A stretch of DNA of 62,035 nt from an uncultured Cellvibrionales bacterium (GCA_913050115.1 CAJWZU010000011.1:1-62035), one strand, 5' to 3'. Shown: positions 1 to 9,924, counted from the stretch's first letter. Translations and numbers: made by a program. The notes: generated by a model from the letters alone, not told the origin.

Positions 1-946
1 TATAGGGGAAAAAGGCCGCCACCCAAAGGCCAGACAGCGCACCCACGGTGCCGACAAGCCACATATTTTCTAGCCCTGACTCTTGCTGGACAGCCACAAC
101 CGCTATCGCAGCAATACAAGGGCCAAGAGCCAACAGTGGTAAGCCTAAAAAGACGATAGCCGCGTCTTTAATATTGCCTTTAAAATTAAACTTAATATTG
201 CGATAGGCCGTGTTACGGGCATTAAAGGCCATAGTGCGCAACACCAGCCAAGGCAATGACAATACCAATAAAATTGCCAAGCCTAAGCCGACCAGTGGCA
301 GTAATTCGCTGACAAACATATAAATCATAAAACAAGCGACTGCGATTAAGCGACCTTTCAAGATGGTTATAGGACTGGCCAAATAGGCGAAGCTGCCACC
401 ATCGAGAGTAGTGTTGCCGTGAAAATATTGTTTATTGCGAACTTTGGCCCAGGCGGAATAGATACCCAGCGTAACAATTGTCAGCAGAATATTAACAATC
501 CAAATCTTGAAATACTCACCGCCTTTACCTGAAAACTTAAACGGCAGAGTGCGCGGCTCATCGTCGCTAATACTTGCTTCGGGTTCAGCCATCACTGCGG
601 CAACACTGGGCTCGGCCACGGTTTCAATTTCGGGCTCTGTTACGGACTCATCTGCATATTCGGCTAAGGTTAGCTCAGGCTCCACAACCGCATTGATGCA
701 TTTAAGCTCAACTTCAGCACCGACTTTCTGTAAAGCTTGTTGAAATTTCTGCGCAACAGCTTCTGTCACATTGGGCTTCAACACAACCTTGGAAGATGCA
801 AATATCTGCTCGACTTTGTCATTGGATAACTTGAACAATTTAGCAAAGCTAGCTTTCACAGACTCTGACTCAAAGCCGTCAATGAGAGTGCCGTAGAAAA
901 CTACGTCAAATAATGGGGTAAAAGGTTGCTCAGAAGAGTCTGCCAT
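1..946 (-). CDS. DUF898 (YjgN-like) membrane protein, C-terminus off the window
   Basis: The frame reads from an ATG at 946 down through base 1 without a stop, so about 315 N-terminal residues are present and the C-terminus is missing. Residues ~8-80 form a small soluble domain (FDVVFYGTLIDGFE..., LFKLSNDKVEQIF) that also occurs in the protein at 39199-40005. An acidic Glu/Pro linker (~85-130) follows, then the DUF898 membrane part beginning PFKFSGKGGEYFKIWIVN, with the typical LGIYSAWAKVRNKQYFHGNT stretch and several hydrophobic segments. The function of DUF898/YjgN proteins is unknown; they are inner-membrane proteins. It lies downstream of moeB on the same strand with a 92-bp gap, so it may be read through from the hemA operon. 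Family call is firm; role is not known. Confidence 0.85.
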   Translation of the reverse strand, partial: MADSSEQPFTPLFDVVFYGTLIDGFESESVKASFAKLFKLSNDKVEQIFASSKVVLKPNVTEAVAQKFQQALQKVGAEVELKCINAVVEPELTLAEYADESVTEPEIETVAEPSVAAVMAEPEASISDDEPRTLPFKFSGKGGEYFKIWIVNILLTIVTLGIYSAWAKVRNKQYFHGNTTLDGGSFAYLASPITILKGRLIAVACFMIYMFVSELLPLVGLGLAILLVLSLPWLVLRTMAFNARNTAYRNIKFNFKGNIKDAAIVFLGLPLLALGPCIAAIAVVAVQQESGLENMWLVGTVGALSGLWVAAFFPY

Positions 947-1038
947 GGGGTATCTCCGTATACTCAAAATATTCTGACGGAGGTTAACAGAGTATGCGGA
1001 AACTGTCAGTGGCCTTAGTCAATAGGCTGCGTCGAAAC

Positions 1039-1785
1039 CTAGCCACAGACTTTGCAGCTAGGATCTTTTTGTAAGCTGAGTTGGCGCCACTCCAATCTCG
1101 CGGCATCGAGCAGAGACAATTTACCCATGCTGGACTGGTCAAAGTTAGCCAGTAATTTCAGCGCTTCCAGCGCCTGCATACTGCCGATAACACCGACCAA
1201 TGGCGCCAAAACCCCGCTCTCGGAGCAGGTTAAGTTTTCGTTGTAATCTTCATCTAGGTCATAGAGGCAGGCGTAACAAGGGCTGTCGTCATTGCGGCTA
1301 TCAAACACCGCTAATTGTCCTTCAAGACGGATGGCGGCACCAGAAACTAGCGGTGTTCGAGCCTCGACACAAGCTTTATTAACGGCCATACGAGTACTGA
1401 AATTATCGCTGCAATCGAGTACCACATCGCTGTTGTGTACTTCGCGCAGCAACGCCTCGCCTTCGAGTGCCGCGTTAATAGTAATAATTTTTATATCGCT
1501 ATTAAGACCGCGCAGCATTGTCGCCGCCGACTCGACTTTTAACTCACCCACTGTGTTTTCACTGTGAGCGATTTGGCGTTGAAGGTTGCTCGATTCAACC
1601 TTATCAAAATCAGCCAAAATCAAGCTGCCAACACCGCTAGCAGCCAGATACATGGCCGCAGGGCAACCCAAACCGCCGAGACCAATAATTAATACTCGCG
1701 CCGCTAAAAATTTTTCTTGCCCGGCAATATCGACTTGAGAGACCATAACCTGCCGTGAGTAGCGCAGTAACTGTTCATCGTTCAT
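1039..1785 (-). CDS. moeB: MoeB/ThiF-family sulfur-carrier adenylyltransferase
   Basis: An E1-like enzyme that adenylates the C-terminal glycine of a small sulfur-carrier protein (MoaD in molybdopterin synthesis; ThiS for ThiF) in the cytoplasm. The Rossmann nucleotide-binding loop GLGGLGCPAAMYLAASGVG is near residue 35, and two Cys pairs (CYAC near 170 and CKVCG at the C-terminus) should hold the structural zinc. The SESGVLAPLVGVIGSMQALEALK block is typical of the MoeB/ThiF/HesA group. At 248 residues it is the short form without a rhodanese domain. It is last in hemA-prfA-prmC-moeB, the same order as in Pseudomonas, where it is called moeB. MoeB versus ThiF specificity cannot be settled from sequence alone. 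Confidence 0.85.
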   Translation of the reverse strand: MNDEQLLRYSRQVMVSQVDIAGQEKFLAARVLIIGLGGLGCPAAMYLAASGVGSLILADFDKVESSNLQRQIAHSENTVGELKVESAATMLRGLNSDIKIITINAALEGEALLREVHNSDVVLDCSDNFSTRMAVNKACVEARTPLVSGAAIRLEGQLAVFDSRNDDSPCYACLYDLDEDYNENLTCSESGVLAPLVGVIGSMQALEALKLLANFDQSSMGKLSLLDAARLEWRQLSLQKDPSCKVCG

Positions 1786-1870
1786 GTTAAATCACACCTA
1801 ACAAAAGCTCTAATCCACTCTTTATCACTGCGACGGCGGTAATAAATACAGCAGCTATGGGTAATAATTC

Positions 1871-2722
1871 CTAGCTCGGCCAGCGCCCTAATGTTGCGCG
1901 ATCATTGCCGTTTAAATCTTTTTCACTTTTAACGTTGGCAAAGCCCGCCGCCATTAAGATACGTCTAACCGCTGCGGCCTGATTGTAACCATGTTCAAAT
2001 AATAGATAACCGCCGAGATTTATAAAATCAATGGCAGCCGCAGTGATGTGTTTAATATCGGCCAAACCAGCATCGTCGGCCACCAGCGCCGACAGTGGTT
2101 CGAAGCTAACATCACCCTCGCTCAGATGATGGTCATCTTTATCGATATAGGGCGGATTACTAACAATTAAATCAAAGCGTTTGGCGCTTAGCGCCGGCGC
2201 CTTTAACGCCGCAAACCAATTGCTTTGCAGCACCTGAACATTATCAATAGCAAGCATTTTACGATTGGATTCTGCCAGTTCGCAGGCCGCTTGCGATTGA
2301 TCTAATGCAAGCAAATGCCAAAGCGGTTTTTCACTCGCCAGCGCTAACGCAATCGCCCCAGTCCCGGTACCCAAGTCGAGCGCACGAATGCTTTGTTGTG
2401 GAAAGAGCTCAAGAGCAATTTCCACCAACAACTCGGTGTCGGGGCGAGGAATTAAAGTAGAGGCATTAACCTGCAGGGACAGCGACCAAAATTCACGTTC
2501 GCCAAGAATATGGGCGATAGGTTCACCTCTTAAGCGCCGTGCAAAAAATTGCTCAAATGTTGCCAATTGTGTGGACGTTAATGCTTTTTCCGGCCAGCTA
2601 AAAAAATAACTGCGATCTTTATCGAATACGTGCGCCAATAATAATTCCACATCAAGGCGCGCGCTATCGCTAACATCTTGCAACTGAGCCGCGCGCAGCA
2701 AACAAGTTTTTATATCGGTCAA
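1871..2722 (-). CDS. prmC: Peptide chain release factor N5-glutamine methyltransferase PrmC (HemK)
   Basis: Methylates the glutamine of the GGQ motif in release factors RF1 and RF2, using S-adenosylmethionine, which improves termination. Visible are the helical N-terminal RF-binding domain (about 1-90), the SAM-binding loop DLGTGTGAIALALA near 115-130, and the catalytic NPPY signature in SNPPYIDKDDH near 187-195. Its 283 residues match the family. Its start lies only 2 bp after the prfA stop, so the enzyme and its substrate are almost certainly co-translated from one mRNA. The 85 bp between this gene and moeB hold no recognisable feature. Confidence 0.96.
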   Translation of the reverse strand: MTDIKTCLLRAAQLQDVSDSARLDVELLLAHVFDKDRSYFFSWPEKALTSTQLATFEQFFARRLRGEPIAHILGEREFWSLSLQVNASTLIPRPDTELLVEIALELFPQQSIRALDLGTGTGAIALALASEKPLWHLLALDQSQAACELAESNRKMLAIDNVQVLQSNWFAALKAPALSAKRFDLIVSNPPYIDKDDHHLSEGDVSFEPLSALVADDAGLADIKHITAAAIDFINLGGYLLFEHGYNQAAAVRRILMAAGFANVKSEKDLNGNDRATLGRWPS

Positions 2723-2724
2723 AA

Positions 2725-3810
2725 CTAACCACCACTTAAAGCGGCTAACTGATCGGCCTGATACTCGTTAATTAGCGGCCCAATAACATCATTCAATGAG
2801 CCTTCCATTACTTCAGCCAAGCGATACAAGGTTAAGTTGATACGATGGTCGGTAACACGGCCCTGAGGGTAATTGTAGGTGCGAATGCGCTCTGAACGAT
2901 CGCCGGAGCCCACTAGGTTTTTGCGCTCTTCTGATATGCTATCGGCTGCAGCACTCTCCTGCACATCCTTTAATTTGGTCGCCAGTAAGGTCATGGCGCG
3001 GGCTTTGTTTTTATGCTGTGAGCGCTGGTCCTGACACTCCACCACTATACCGCTGGGCAAGTGCGTAAGACGAATGGCGGAGTCGGTTTTGTTAACGTGC
3101 TGACCACCAGAGCCAGAGGCGCGAAAAGTATCGACACGCAAATCGCCCTTATTAATATTGATCGCTTCCAGCTCATCGGCCTCGGCCATAATCGCTACGG
3201 TACACGCAGAGGTGTGAACACGACCCTGAGATTCAGTTTCTGGCACTCGTTGTACGCGATGAACACCGGATTCAAATTTCATTTTCGAATAAACACCGGC
3301 GCCCGTTACACGGCTAACAATTTCTTTATAACCGCCCTGCTCACTGCGATTTTCAGTGACTATTTCTAACTTCCAACCCTGCTTCTCAACATAGCGAGAG
3401 TACATACGAAACAAGTCACCAACAAAAATTGCGGCTTCATCGCCACCAGTACCCGCGCGCACTTCTAAAAATACGTTTTTTCCATCGTTCGGATCTTTGG
3501 GCAGCAACAGCGTTTGCAGCTCAAGTTCCAGTGGCTCGCGCAGCGCCTCACCCGTTTTTAATTCTTCTCGGCCCATTTCGCGTAAGTCTGGGTCCGACTC
3601 TTTTATCATCGACTTGGCCTCGACGATATCTTCCAATACTTGGCGATAATTGGCGAAGCACTTTACCACCGGCTCAATTTCCGCATACTCTTTTGACAAT
3701 TCGCGAAACTTATTTTGGTCGCCAATAATGTCCGGATCCGACAAATGTGCCGCCACTTCATCATAGCGATCCTGCAAATTATCGAGCTTGTCTATTATCG
3801 ATTCTTTCAT
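2725..3810 (-). CDS. prfA: Peptide chain release factor 1 (RF1)
   Basis: Recognises UAA and UAG at the ribosomal A site and triggers release of the peptide. The peptidyl-transferase motif GSGGQHVNK is at about residues 230-238, with the stop-codon-reading PET tripeptide (PxT class of RF1) in [18 protein letters not shown] just before it. The N-terminal helical domain begins [16 protein letters not shown]. The length of 361 aa is standard. RF1 is assigned rather than RF2 because of the PxT tripeptide and the absence of the RF2 programmed frameshift. The GGQ glutamine is the target of PrmC, encoded 2 bp downstream. Confidence 0.98.
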   Translation of the reverse strand: MKESIIDKLDNLQDRYDEVAAHLSDPDIIGDQNKFRELSKEYAEIEPVVKCFANYRQVLEDIVEAKSMIKESDPDLREMGREELKTGEALREPLELELQTLLLPKDPNDGKNVFLEVRAGTGGDEAAIFVGDLFRMYSRYVEKQGWKLEIVTENRSEQGGYKEIVSRVTGAGVYSKMKFESGVHRVQRVPETESQGRVHTSACTVAIMAEADELEAININKGDLRVDTFRASGSGGQHVNKTDSAIRLTHLPSGIVVECQDQRSQHKNKARAMTLLATKLKDVQESAAADSISEERKNLVGSGDRSERIRTYNYPQGRVTDHRINLTLYRLAEVMEGSLNDVIGPLINEYQADQLAALSGG

Positions 3811-3847
3811 TTTATAGCCTGATAGGTAAAACGCATCGGTTCAATTT

Positions 3848-5104
3848 TTATTTCAAATCGTTCAATTCAAACAATTCGCGTGCAAGGCCGACCACATCGT
3901 TGCGACCAGCAGCCGAGGCACCCTTAATAATAGTGGTCGGCGAGTGAATTAGTTTATTGGTCAAATTGCGCGCCAGCTGATTTAACACCACGCTAGCGTC
4001 GGCGCCACTTTCAAGCGCGCGCAAAGCTTTATCTAACTCCGTATCGCGAACGGTCTCTGCTTTTTGCCGATAGGCTTTAATTGTTGCCACAGAACTTAAT
4101 GCACGCATCTCGCGCGAGTAGAGTGCCACCCCATCGGCAATGATACGCTCGGCATGCTCGGCTGCCTGCTGCCGCGACTTGCGGTTCTCATCAATGACCC
4201 CTTGCAGGTCATCGACTGTATACAGATATACATCATCAAGTTCGGCGACTTCCGCTTCGATATCGCGCGGGACAGCGATATCGACCATAAAAATAGGCTT
4301 ATGGCGACGCTGTTTTAAGGCCGATTCCACTGCACCTTTACCCAGTAGCGGCAACTGACTAGCGGTGGAGGAAATAACAATATCGGCACGATGCAAGTGT
4401 TCGGGAATTTCGGCCAATAAAATGGCCTCGGCCGATAGATCATCCGCCAGCCTGCGAGCGCGGTCGAGCGTACGATTGGCGACAATAATATGAGCAATAC
4501 CGCAGTTTTTCAAATGCCGAGCCACCAGTTCAATGGTCTCACCAGCACCGATCAGCAGTGCGGTATCCTCCTTTAAATCGGAAAATATTTGCTGCGCCAA
4601 GGTAACAGCAGCATAAGCAACCGATACCGGATTTTCACCGATTGCAGTCTCGGTACGCACGCGTTTGGCAATCGAAAATATACGCTGAAAGGCGCTGTGC
4701 AATATACCGCCAACGGTGCCGGCGCTACTGGCTAGCGCATAGGCCGATTTAATCTGACCCAGTATCTGTGGCTCGCCCAATACCAGCGAGTCCAGCCCCG
4801 CCGAGACCTTCATCATGTGTTCAATAGCGGCTTCGTCGGTATGAGCGTAATAGCAGTAAGCGAGCGCATCCACATCCAACTGGTGAAATTGGGCCAGCCA
4901 AATCAACAAGTCATCCACACTCGCATCGCCGCAAGCGTAAATTTCAGTGCGATTACAGGTAGACAGTATGGCCATCTCTTTAAAATCCGCACCACTACAG
5001 ACCTGCTGCAGCGCCTGTTCGACCTGTTCTGGCGAGAAGGCCACACGCTCGCGCACATCCAACGCAGCGGTGTTATGGTTAATGCCTAGAGCCAACAATG
5101 TCAT
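3848..5104 (-). CDS. hemA: Glutamyl-tRNA reductase
   Basis: First committed enzyme of C5-pathway tetrapyrrole synthesis: it reduces glutamyl-tRNA(Glu) with NADPH to glutamate-1-semialdehyde. The catalytic cysteine is C50 in [11 protein letters not shown]. Substrate-domain residues [17 protein letters not shown] follow at about 100-120, then the NADPH-binding loop [16 protein letters not shown] near 183 and a C-terminal helical dimerisation domain. Its 418 aa agree with the family. It heads the minus-strand hemA-prfA-prmC-moeB operon and is divergent from the TPR lipoprotein/lolB operon, as in Pseudomonas; the 187-bp gap must hold both promoters. Confidence 0.98.
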   Translation of the reverse strand: MTLLALGINHNTAALDVRERVAFSPEQVEQALQQVCSGADFKEMAILSTCNRTEIYACGDASVDDLLIWLAQFHQLDVDALAYCYYAHTDEAAIEHMMKVSAGLDSLVLGEPQILGQIKSAYALASSAGTVGGILHSAFQRIFSIAKRVRTETAIGENPVSVAYAAVTLAQQIFSDLKEDTALLIGAGETIELVARHLKNCGIAHIIVANRTLDRARRLADDLSAEAILLAEIPEHLHRADIVISSTASQLPLLGKGAVESALKQRRHKPIFMVDIAVPRDIEAEVAELDDVYLYTVDDLQGVIDENRKSRQQAAEHAERIIADGVALYSREMRALSSVATIKAYRQKAETVRDTELDKALRALESGADASVVLNQLARNLTNKLIHSPTTIIKGASAAGRNDVVGLARELFELNDLK

Positions 5105-5291
5105 ATAAAGCTTATGTCGTTAGTCGCGAAGATTGATAAAAGGCGGCAATTGTCCGTGTTGCGAGACAGCAACACAAGCTAAGCTGTAAACGATCAGCTG
5201 ACTTTTTTCCGTCTTATACCATTTCACGGTGCTCATCTACTGGTTATGATGGGCATAGAACAGAGATACCGCTCACTTATTTAGGATTTCA
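5105..5291. promoter_or_regulatory. Divergent promoter region, hemA / TPR lipoprotein-lolB operon
   Basis: The 187 bp between two divergent operons must contain both promoters. I see no confident -35/-10 pair or operator. A Shine-Dalgarno-like TTAGGA (5281-5286) precedes the plus-strand gene. Confidence 0.4.
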
Positions 5292-7049
5292 ATGAAGACA
5301 CTTTACATAACCGGCATCGCCCTGTTCGGCATACTGGCTCTTCAGGGCTGCAGCAACCTCAAAACACCGGTCAACGAGCCCGAACCAACCCCAGCAGTCG
5401 TCGCGCGCGCGTTTCCGGCCGAAACACTTTACGCTTTATTAGTGGCGGAAATGGCCGGCAACCGCAACCGCTTCGACATTGCCCTTGGCAACTATATACA
5501 ACAGGCTCACAGGACCCGTGACCCTAAAGTCGCTGCCCGAGCCACCCATATCGGCCAGTACTTAAAAGCCCATCAAGCCACCCTCGACACCGCGCAACTG
5601 TGGCTAGAACTTGAACCCAGCAGTAACGAAGCGCGCTTGATCGTGGCCACTGAGTTATCGCTGAGCGGACGCTTACTCGAGGCGTTCAAACAGTCGAAAA
5701 TTCTGCTCGAACGCAACAGCACCACGCTATTTCAGGATATTGCGGCACGCGCGGCACGCGCTACCGACACCCAGCGCGAACAACTCCTGCAAGCCTATAC
5801 CGCCCTGCTAGCAGAGCACCCAAAATTCCTGCAACTATTAGTCGGACGGGGCCTGCTGCAGCAGCAGCAGGGGCAACTTGACACCGCACTCAAAGACGCC
5901 AAAGCCGCTCTTAAGCAGCAGGAAGATTATATACCCGCCGCAATCCTTGAGGCCAAATTACTCAACCAGCTTAAGCGCCCCAACGAAGCACTAAAAAATC
6001 TCAGCGGCATACTTGAGCGCCACCCCGATAATGAACGCCTGCGCCTGCAATACGCCCGTCTATTATCGGCTTACGACCTCGACCGCGCTTATGAACAGTT
6101 CACTATATTGACTGAACAATCACCGTATGACCCCGACCTGCGTTTATCCCTGGCGCTAATTTGCACCGAACGCGGCAACTCGCAAGAAGCCAAGCAACAC
6201 TTTGACACACTATTATTGCAACAGCAGCGAGTGCCCACGGCACACTATTACCTAGGCCGTATCGCCGAGCAGAGCGAACAAACAGACCAAGCCTTACAAC
6301 ACTATTTAAAAGTAGACTCAGGGGCTGACTTTTTACCGGCACTCCTGCAGGCGAGCAATATCATGCTAAAGCGAGAAGATTTTACCGCCAACAGTGGCCG
6401 CTTTAATGAAGCCCGAGAAAAGTTTCCCAAACAGAGCGAGCACTTGTTTTTATTGGAGTCGGAAATACTGCGCGAACAAAAACAGCTGCAACGCGCCGAA
6501 CAAAGTCTGACCCAAGGTTTACGAGCACTGCCGTTAAATACCAAATTGCTCTACTCGCGCGCCATGCTACTGGAATCACAAAAAAAATTGCCCCGCGCGG
6601 AGGCCGATTTACGCACCATTATCAAATACGAACCCGACAACGCCACCGCCCTTAATGCGCTCGGCTACACTCTGGCCGATAACACCCCTACTAACAGCAA
6701 CAGCGAACGTCTTGCTGAGGCTTTAGAAATGATCGAAAAAGCCCTCAATATCACCCCACATGACCCAGCAGTGATCGACTCTTTGGGCTGGGTGCATTAT
6801 CGTCTGGGTAATCTTGAAGAAGCCATATTGCGTTTGCACCAAGCTATGAAGGCCTATCCAGACCCAGAAATTGCAGCGCACTTAGGCGAGGCCCTATGGG
6901 CTGCAGGCGATCACTCAAAGGCCAGTGAGATCTGGATCGAGGGCATGCAATTAGACCCAGAAAATAGCATTATTGCCGACACGGTCGAGCGACTCACTGG
7001 CGCGCCCTTGCCAGCCCCCATGAACACTGCCGACAGCGATAACGAATAA
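5292..7049 (+). CDS. TPR-repeat outer-membrane lipoprotein
   Basis: A 585-residue lipoprotein with a signal peptide (MKTLYITGIALFGILALQGCS) and a lipobox whose Cys becomes residue 1 of the mature protein. The rest is helical with many tetratricopeptide repeats; clear ones are near PDNATALNALGYTLAD, HDPAVIDSLGWVHYRLGN and the final LGEALWAAGDHSKASEIWIEG. TPRs usually mediate protein contacts, so an envelope scaffold or assembly role is likely. Homologues are encoded just before lolB in many gammaproteobacteria, as here (4-bp gap), suggesting shared expression with lipoprotein sorting. The exact function is not established. Confidence 0.9.
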   Translation: MKTLYITGIALFGILALQGCSNLKTPVNEPEPTPAVVARAFPAETLYALLVAEMAGNRNRFDIALGNYIQQAHRTRDPKVAARATHIGQYLKAHQATLDTAQLWLELEPSSNEARLIVATELSLSGRLLEAFKQSKILLERNSTTLFQDIAARAARATDTQREQLLQAYTALLAEHPKFLQLLVGRGLLQQQQGQLDTALKDAKAALKQQEDYIPAAILEAKLLNQLKRPNEALKNLSGILERHPDNERLRLQYARLLSAYDLDRAYEQFTILTEQSPYDPDLRLSLALICTERGNSQEAKQHFDTLLLQQQRVPTAHYYLGRIAEQSEQTDQALQHYLKVDSGADFLPALLQASNIMLKREDFTANSGRFNEAREKFPKQSEHLFLLESEILREQKQLQRAEQSLTQGLRALPLNTKLLYSRAMLLESQKKLPRAEADLRTIIKYEPDNATALNALGYTLADNTPTNSNSERLAEALEMIEKALNITPHDPAVIDSLGWVHYRLGNLEEAILRLHQAMKAYPDPEIAAHLGEALWAAGDHSKASEIWIEGMQLDPENSIIADTVERLTGAPLPAPMNTADSDNE

Positions 7050-7053
7050 CAAT

Positions 7054-7656
7054 ATGTTTTTGACTCTATCGACGCGGCTTGCCGCAACAATGGCAACGGT
7101 ATTATTACTTAATGGTTGTGCCAACCAACCTGTCGCCAATGGTTTTATTGCCGACTGGGACAGCTATCAACAACAACTGCAGCAGCAACAGCGGTGGCAA
7201 TTATCGGCCAAGATGGGCGTGCGCGGCCCCAGCGACAGCGGCAGTGCGTATTTGCATTGGCAACAAGCACCTGACAACTATGATATTCACCTATCTGGAC
7301 CCCTGGGTCAGGGCAGCGTCAGAATTATTGGTAATAGCGAGCAAGTCACCTTAGAACAGGCCGGCAAACCAACCTTGAGCGCACCCACTGCAGATCAATT
7401 ACTACAACAGGCCCTGGGCTGGTATGCGCCGCTAGAGCAATTAACATACTGGGTACGAGGCCTACCGGCACCGGGCCTACCGGCGCAAATGGAACACAAC
7501 GCCCAGGGGGCGCTCGCCAGCTTGCAACAATCTGGCTGGCAATTGAGCTACAGCCGCTATCGCGATAAAGGGAGTTTTTTACTACCGGGTAAACTTGTCG
7601 CAACTCAAGATGAACTGAAACTCACCCTAATCATCAAAGACTGGACGTTAAATTGA
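7054..7656 (+). CDS. lolB: Outer-membrane lipoprotein insertase LolB
   Basis: Accepts lipoproteins from periplasmic LolA and inserts them in the outer membrane. The gene begins ATGTTTTTGACT 4 bp after the TPR gene. The product has a signal peptide ending in the lipobox LLLNGC (Cys ~23) and a 200-residue LolB fold beginning WDSYQQQLQQQQRWQLSAKMGVRG, with the membrane-facing ALGWYAPLEQLTYWVRGLPAPG region. Position directly before ispE, opposite hemA, is the classical location. It is itself a lipoprotein, like its neighbour upstream. Confidence 0.95.
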   Translation: MFLTLSTRLAATMATVLLLNGCANQPVANGFIADWDSYQQQLQQQQRWQLSAKMGVRGPSDSGSAYLHWQQAPDNYDIHLSGPLGQGSVRIIGNSEQVTLEQAGKPTLSAPTADQLLQQALGWYAPLEQLTYWVRGLPAPGLPAQMEHNAQGALASLQQSGWQLSYSRYRDKGSFLLPGKLVATQDELKLTLIIKDWTLN

Positions 7657-7670
7657 GCCACAGGCAAGTG

Positions 7671-7770
7671 CTGAGAAAGGCTTTTACACGGACAGAAATG
7701 TCACCGTCTAGCAAGGTCAAAGCCCACAAAAAAAACGAGTTTATAAATTGATAAATGACCGATTGAGTAG
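7671..7770 (+). promoter_or_regulatory. Structured intercistronic leader, copy A (before ispE)
   Basis: This ~100-nt element fills the lolB-ispE gap. In order it has CTGAG (7671-7675), a stem GGCTTT (7679-7684) pairing with AAAGCC (7719-7724), an inner hairpin ACGG-ACA-GAAA-TGT-CA-CCGT (about 7688-7707), the box AAAGCCCAC (7719-7727), GAGTTTAT (7737-7744) and a 22-nt core (7749-7770) identical to 55639-55660. TTTAT and ATAAA around the start codon can also pair. Copy B lies before folK with the same box spacing. The inner hairpin differs in sequence but is retained, suggesting selection on RNA structure. Known-family membership was not recognised; the function is inferred. Confidence 0.6.
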
Positions 7771-8641
7771 GATTTCAAGCACGCCACAGGGAAAAGTAAC
7801 TAAAGTGCAAGAACCGCTGACTCTGCCCGCCCCGGCAAAACTCAACCTAATGCTCCACATCACCGGCCGTCGCGCCGACGGTTACCATAACTTACAGACT
7901 GTTTTTCAACTGCTCGACCGCGGCGACACACTCAGTTTTACTCTGCGCACCGATGGTGCGCTCACCTTGTCACCCGATATTAAAGGTGTCAGCTTCGATA
8001 ATAATCTCATTGTCCGCGCCGCCCGCCTACTGCAAAAAGCAGGCAACTGCGAACTCGGCGCCGACATAGCGCTCGACAAGCAACTGCCTATGGGTGGCGG
8101 CATTGGAGGCGGCTCCAGCAATGCCGCCACTAGCTTGGTCGGACTCAATCATTTATGGCGGTGCGGCCTGAATGTGGACCAGCTGGCAGAACTCGGTCGC
8201 CAACTTGGCGCCGATGTGCCGGTATTCGTGCGCGGCCACAGCGCCTGGGCCGAAGGTGTAGGTGAACACTTACAACCCCTGCAGCTCCCTGAAAGTTGGT
8301 TTTTAGTACTCACGCCCGCTTGCCATGTCTCCACTGCAGAAATTTTTTGCCACAAGCGTTTGACAAGGGATACTCCGATCATTAAAGTAGCGGCCTTCTT
8401 CGAGGGTGACAGCCAAAATGACTGCCAACCACTGGTTAGAGAACTCTATCCAGAAGTTGATTTTGCCTTAACTTGGCTCAGTCAATACAGCGATTCTCGA
8501 ATGACAGGAACAGGAGCTAGTGTTTTTGCCTCCTTTGAGTCCGAAGTGGCCGCGCAAGCGGTACTGGATAAGACCCCAGATGAACTTTCCGGATTCTTGG
8601 CAAAAGGTGTTAATTTATCACCACTACAGCAACTGATCTGA
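7748..8641 (+). CDS. ispE: 4-diphosphocytidyl-2-C-methyl-D-erythritol kinase
   Basis: ATP-dependent GHMP kinase that phosphorylates CDP-methylerythritol in the non-mevalonate (MEP) isoprenoid pathway. The family N-terminus [24 protein letters not shown] and the ATP-binding [16 protein letters not shown] (about 115-130) are clear, and the C-terminal GHMP motif [13 protein letters not shown] is intact. Start is uncertain: TTG at 7748 lies in the shared leader element and gives a [10 protein letters not shown] extension, while an in-frame GTG at 7805 would give the usual family length. I list the longer form because folK has the same MINDRLS start behind a good ribosome-binding site. Followed by tRNA-Gln and prs. 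Confidence 0.93.
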   Translation: MINDRLSRISSTPQGKVTKVQEPLTLPAPAKLNLMLHITGRRADGYHNLQTVFQLLDRGDTLSFTLRTDGALTLSPDIKGVSFDNNLIVRAARLLQKAGNCELGADIALDKQLPMGGGIGGGSSNAATSLVGLNHLWRCGLNVDQLAELGRQLGADVPVFVRGHSAWAEGVGEHLQPLQLPESWFLVLTPACHVSTAEIFCHKRLTRDTPIIKVAAFFEGDSQNDCQPLVRELYPEVDFALTWLSQYSDSRMTGTGASVFASFESEVAAQAVLDKTPDELSGFLAKGVNLSPLQQLI

Positions 8642-8647
8642 CACTAC

Positions 8648-8722
8648 TGGAGTGTAGCCAAGCGGTAAGGCAGCGGGTTTTGATCCCGTCATGCGAAGGT
8701 TCGAATCCTTCCACTCCAGCCA
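8648..8722 (+). tRNA. tRNA-Gln (anticodon TTG)
   Basis: A 75-nt cloverleaf with acceptor TGGAGTG pairing with CACTCCA, discriminator G and an encoded CCA end. The anticodon arm GCGGG-TTTTGAT-CCCGT places TTG at the anticodon. T arm GAAGGTTCGAATCCTTC. It starts 7 nt after ispE ends, and the ispE-tRNA-Gln-prs order is the standard gammaproteobacterial one, so it is probably processed from the operon transcript. Confidence 0.97.
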
Positions 8723-8914
8723 TTTTCTTTTGATTGTCTCAACCGAGAGAGTCAGCCACTCTTCGAAGTCACTCATTTACACCGTCTTCGAAAGTCGTGC
8801 ACAATAAAAATTACCCTATAAGTATAAGCACCCTTTTTTGGCTTGTTGCGAGCACTCTAGACAATTCTCTGCAACACTATTTCGACAACCCACCGACAAC
8901 AGCAGGTAACTGAC

Positions 8915-9853
8915 GTGGCAGACTTGATGGTATTTACTGGGAACGCAAACCCAGCACTGGCAAAAAAAATTGTTGACCGCTTAGGTATTCCTATAGGGGA
9001 CGCCTCAGTAACAGCATTCTCAGACGGCGAAATTGCCGTTGAACTAAACGAGAACGTGCGCGGTCGCGATGTATTTATTGTGCAATCCACCTGTGCCCCG
9101 ACCAACGACAACATCATGGAACTGATGGTGATGATCGATGCTATGCGTCGCGCCTCGGCCGGTCGCATATCCGCTGTGATCCCCTACTTTGGCTACGCCC
9201 GCCAAGATCGCCGCGTGCGTTCGGCTCGCGTTCCCATTACCGCCAAAGTGGTCGCCGACATGCTAGTTGGCGCCGGTGTTGACCGCGTCTTAACTGTCGA
9301 TTTGCACGCCGAACAAATTCAGGGTTTTTTCGACGTGCCGGTAGATAACGTCTACGGCTCGCCCGTATTGCTGGACGACATCAACGAGCAGGACTACCAA
9401 GACCTAATCGTTGTCTCCCCAGACATCGGTGGCGTAGTGCGTGCCCGCGCTATTGCAAAGCAGTTAGATGTAGAACTCGCCATTATCGATAAGCGTCGTC
9501 CGCGCGCCAATGTTGCTGAAGTCATGAATCTGATCGGCGACGTCGACGGACGCACCTGCCTGCTAGTGGACGACATGGTCGACACTGCGGGCACCCTGTG
9601 CAGCGCCGCAAAAGCCCTGAAAGATCGCGGCGCCAAACAAGTTGTCGCCTACTGCACTCACCCAGTACTGTCGGGTAACGCACTTGAAAACATCAAGAAC
9701 TCAGTACTCGATCAGCTTATTGTCACAGACTCTATACCGCTGTCGGACGAACTGCTAGATCTACCCAACGTACGCCAACTAACACTATCGACAATGTTGG
9801 CCGAAGCGGTGCGCCGCCTGAGTAATGAAGAATCACTCAGCGCGATGTTTTAG
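8915..9853 (+). CDS. prs: Ribose-phosphate pyrophosphokinase (PRPP synthetase)
   Basis: Makes phosphoribosyl pyrophosphate from ribose-5-phosphate and ATP for nucleotide, histidine and tryptophan synthesis. The start is GTG (GTGGCAGACTTG), supported by the family N-terminus [15 protein letters not shown] a few residues later. Signature motifs are the divalent-cation site [13 protein letters not shown] (~130), the flexible catalytic loop [13 protein letters not shown] (~192) and the PRPP loop [13 protein letters not shown] (~216). At 312 aa it has normal length. The 192-bp gap after tRNA-Gln may hold its own promoter, but I cannot point to a clear one. Confidence 0.98.
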   Translation: MADLMVFTGNANPALAKKIVDRLGIPIGDASVTAFSDGEIAVELNENVRGRDVFIVQSTCAPTNDNIMELMVMIDAMRRASAGRISAVIPYFGYARQDRRVRSARVPITAKVVADMLVGAGVDRVLTVDLHAEQIQGFFDVPVDNVYGSPVLLDDINEQDYQDLIVVSPDIGGVVRARAIAKQLDVELAIIDKRRPRANVAEVMNLIGDVDGRTCLLVDDMVDTAGTLCSAAKALKDRGAKQVVAYCTHPVLSGNALENIKNSVLDQLIVTDSIPLSDELLDLPNVRQLTLSTMLAEAVRRLSNEESLSAMF

Positions 9854-9924
9854 TAGTATAAAAATAATATTTGAGCGCGAACCTACTGCAGCGTAAACTG
9901 CCGCCTGTTCGATCTCAATTTCCC

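Noticed and set aside
7671-7770. TPP or c-di-GMP riboswitch for the ispE leader
   Set aside because: CTGAGA and the ACGCAAAG in copy B recall those families, but the remaining conserved elements and folds are missing.
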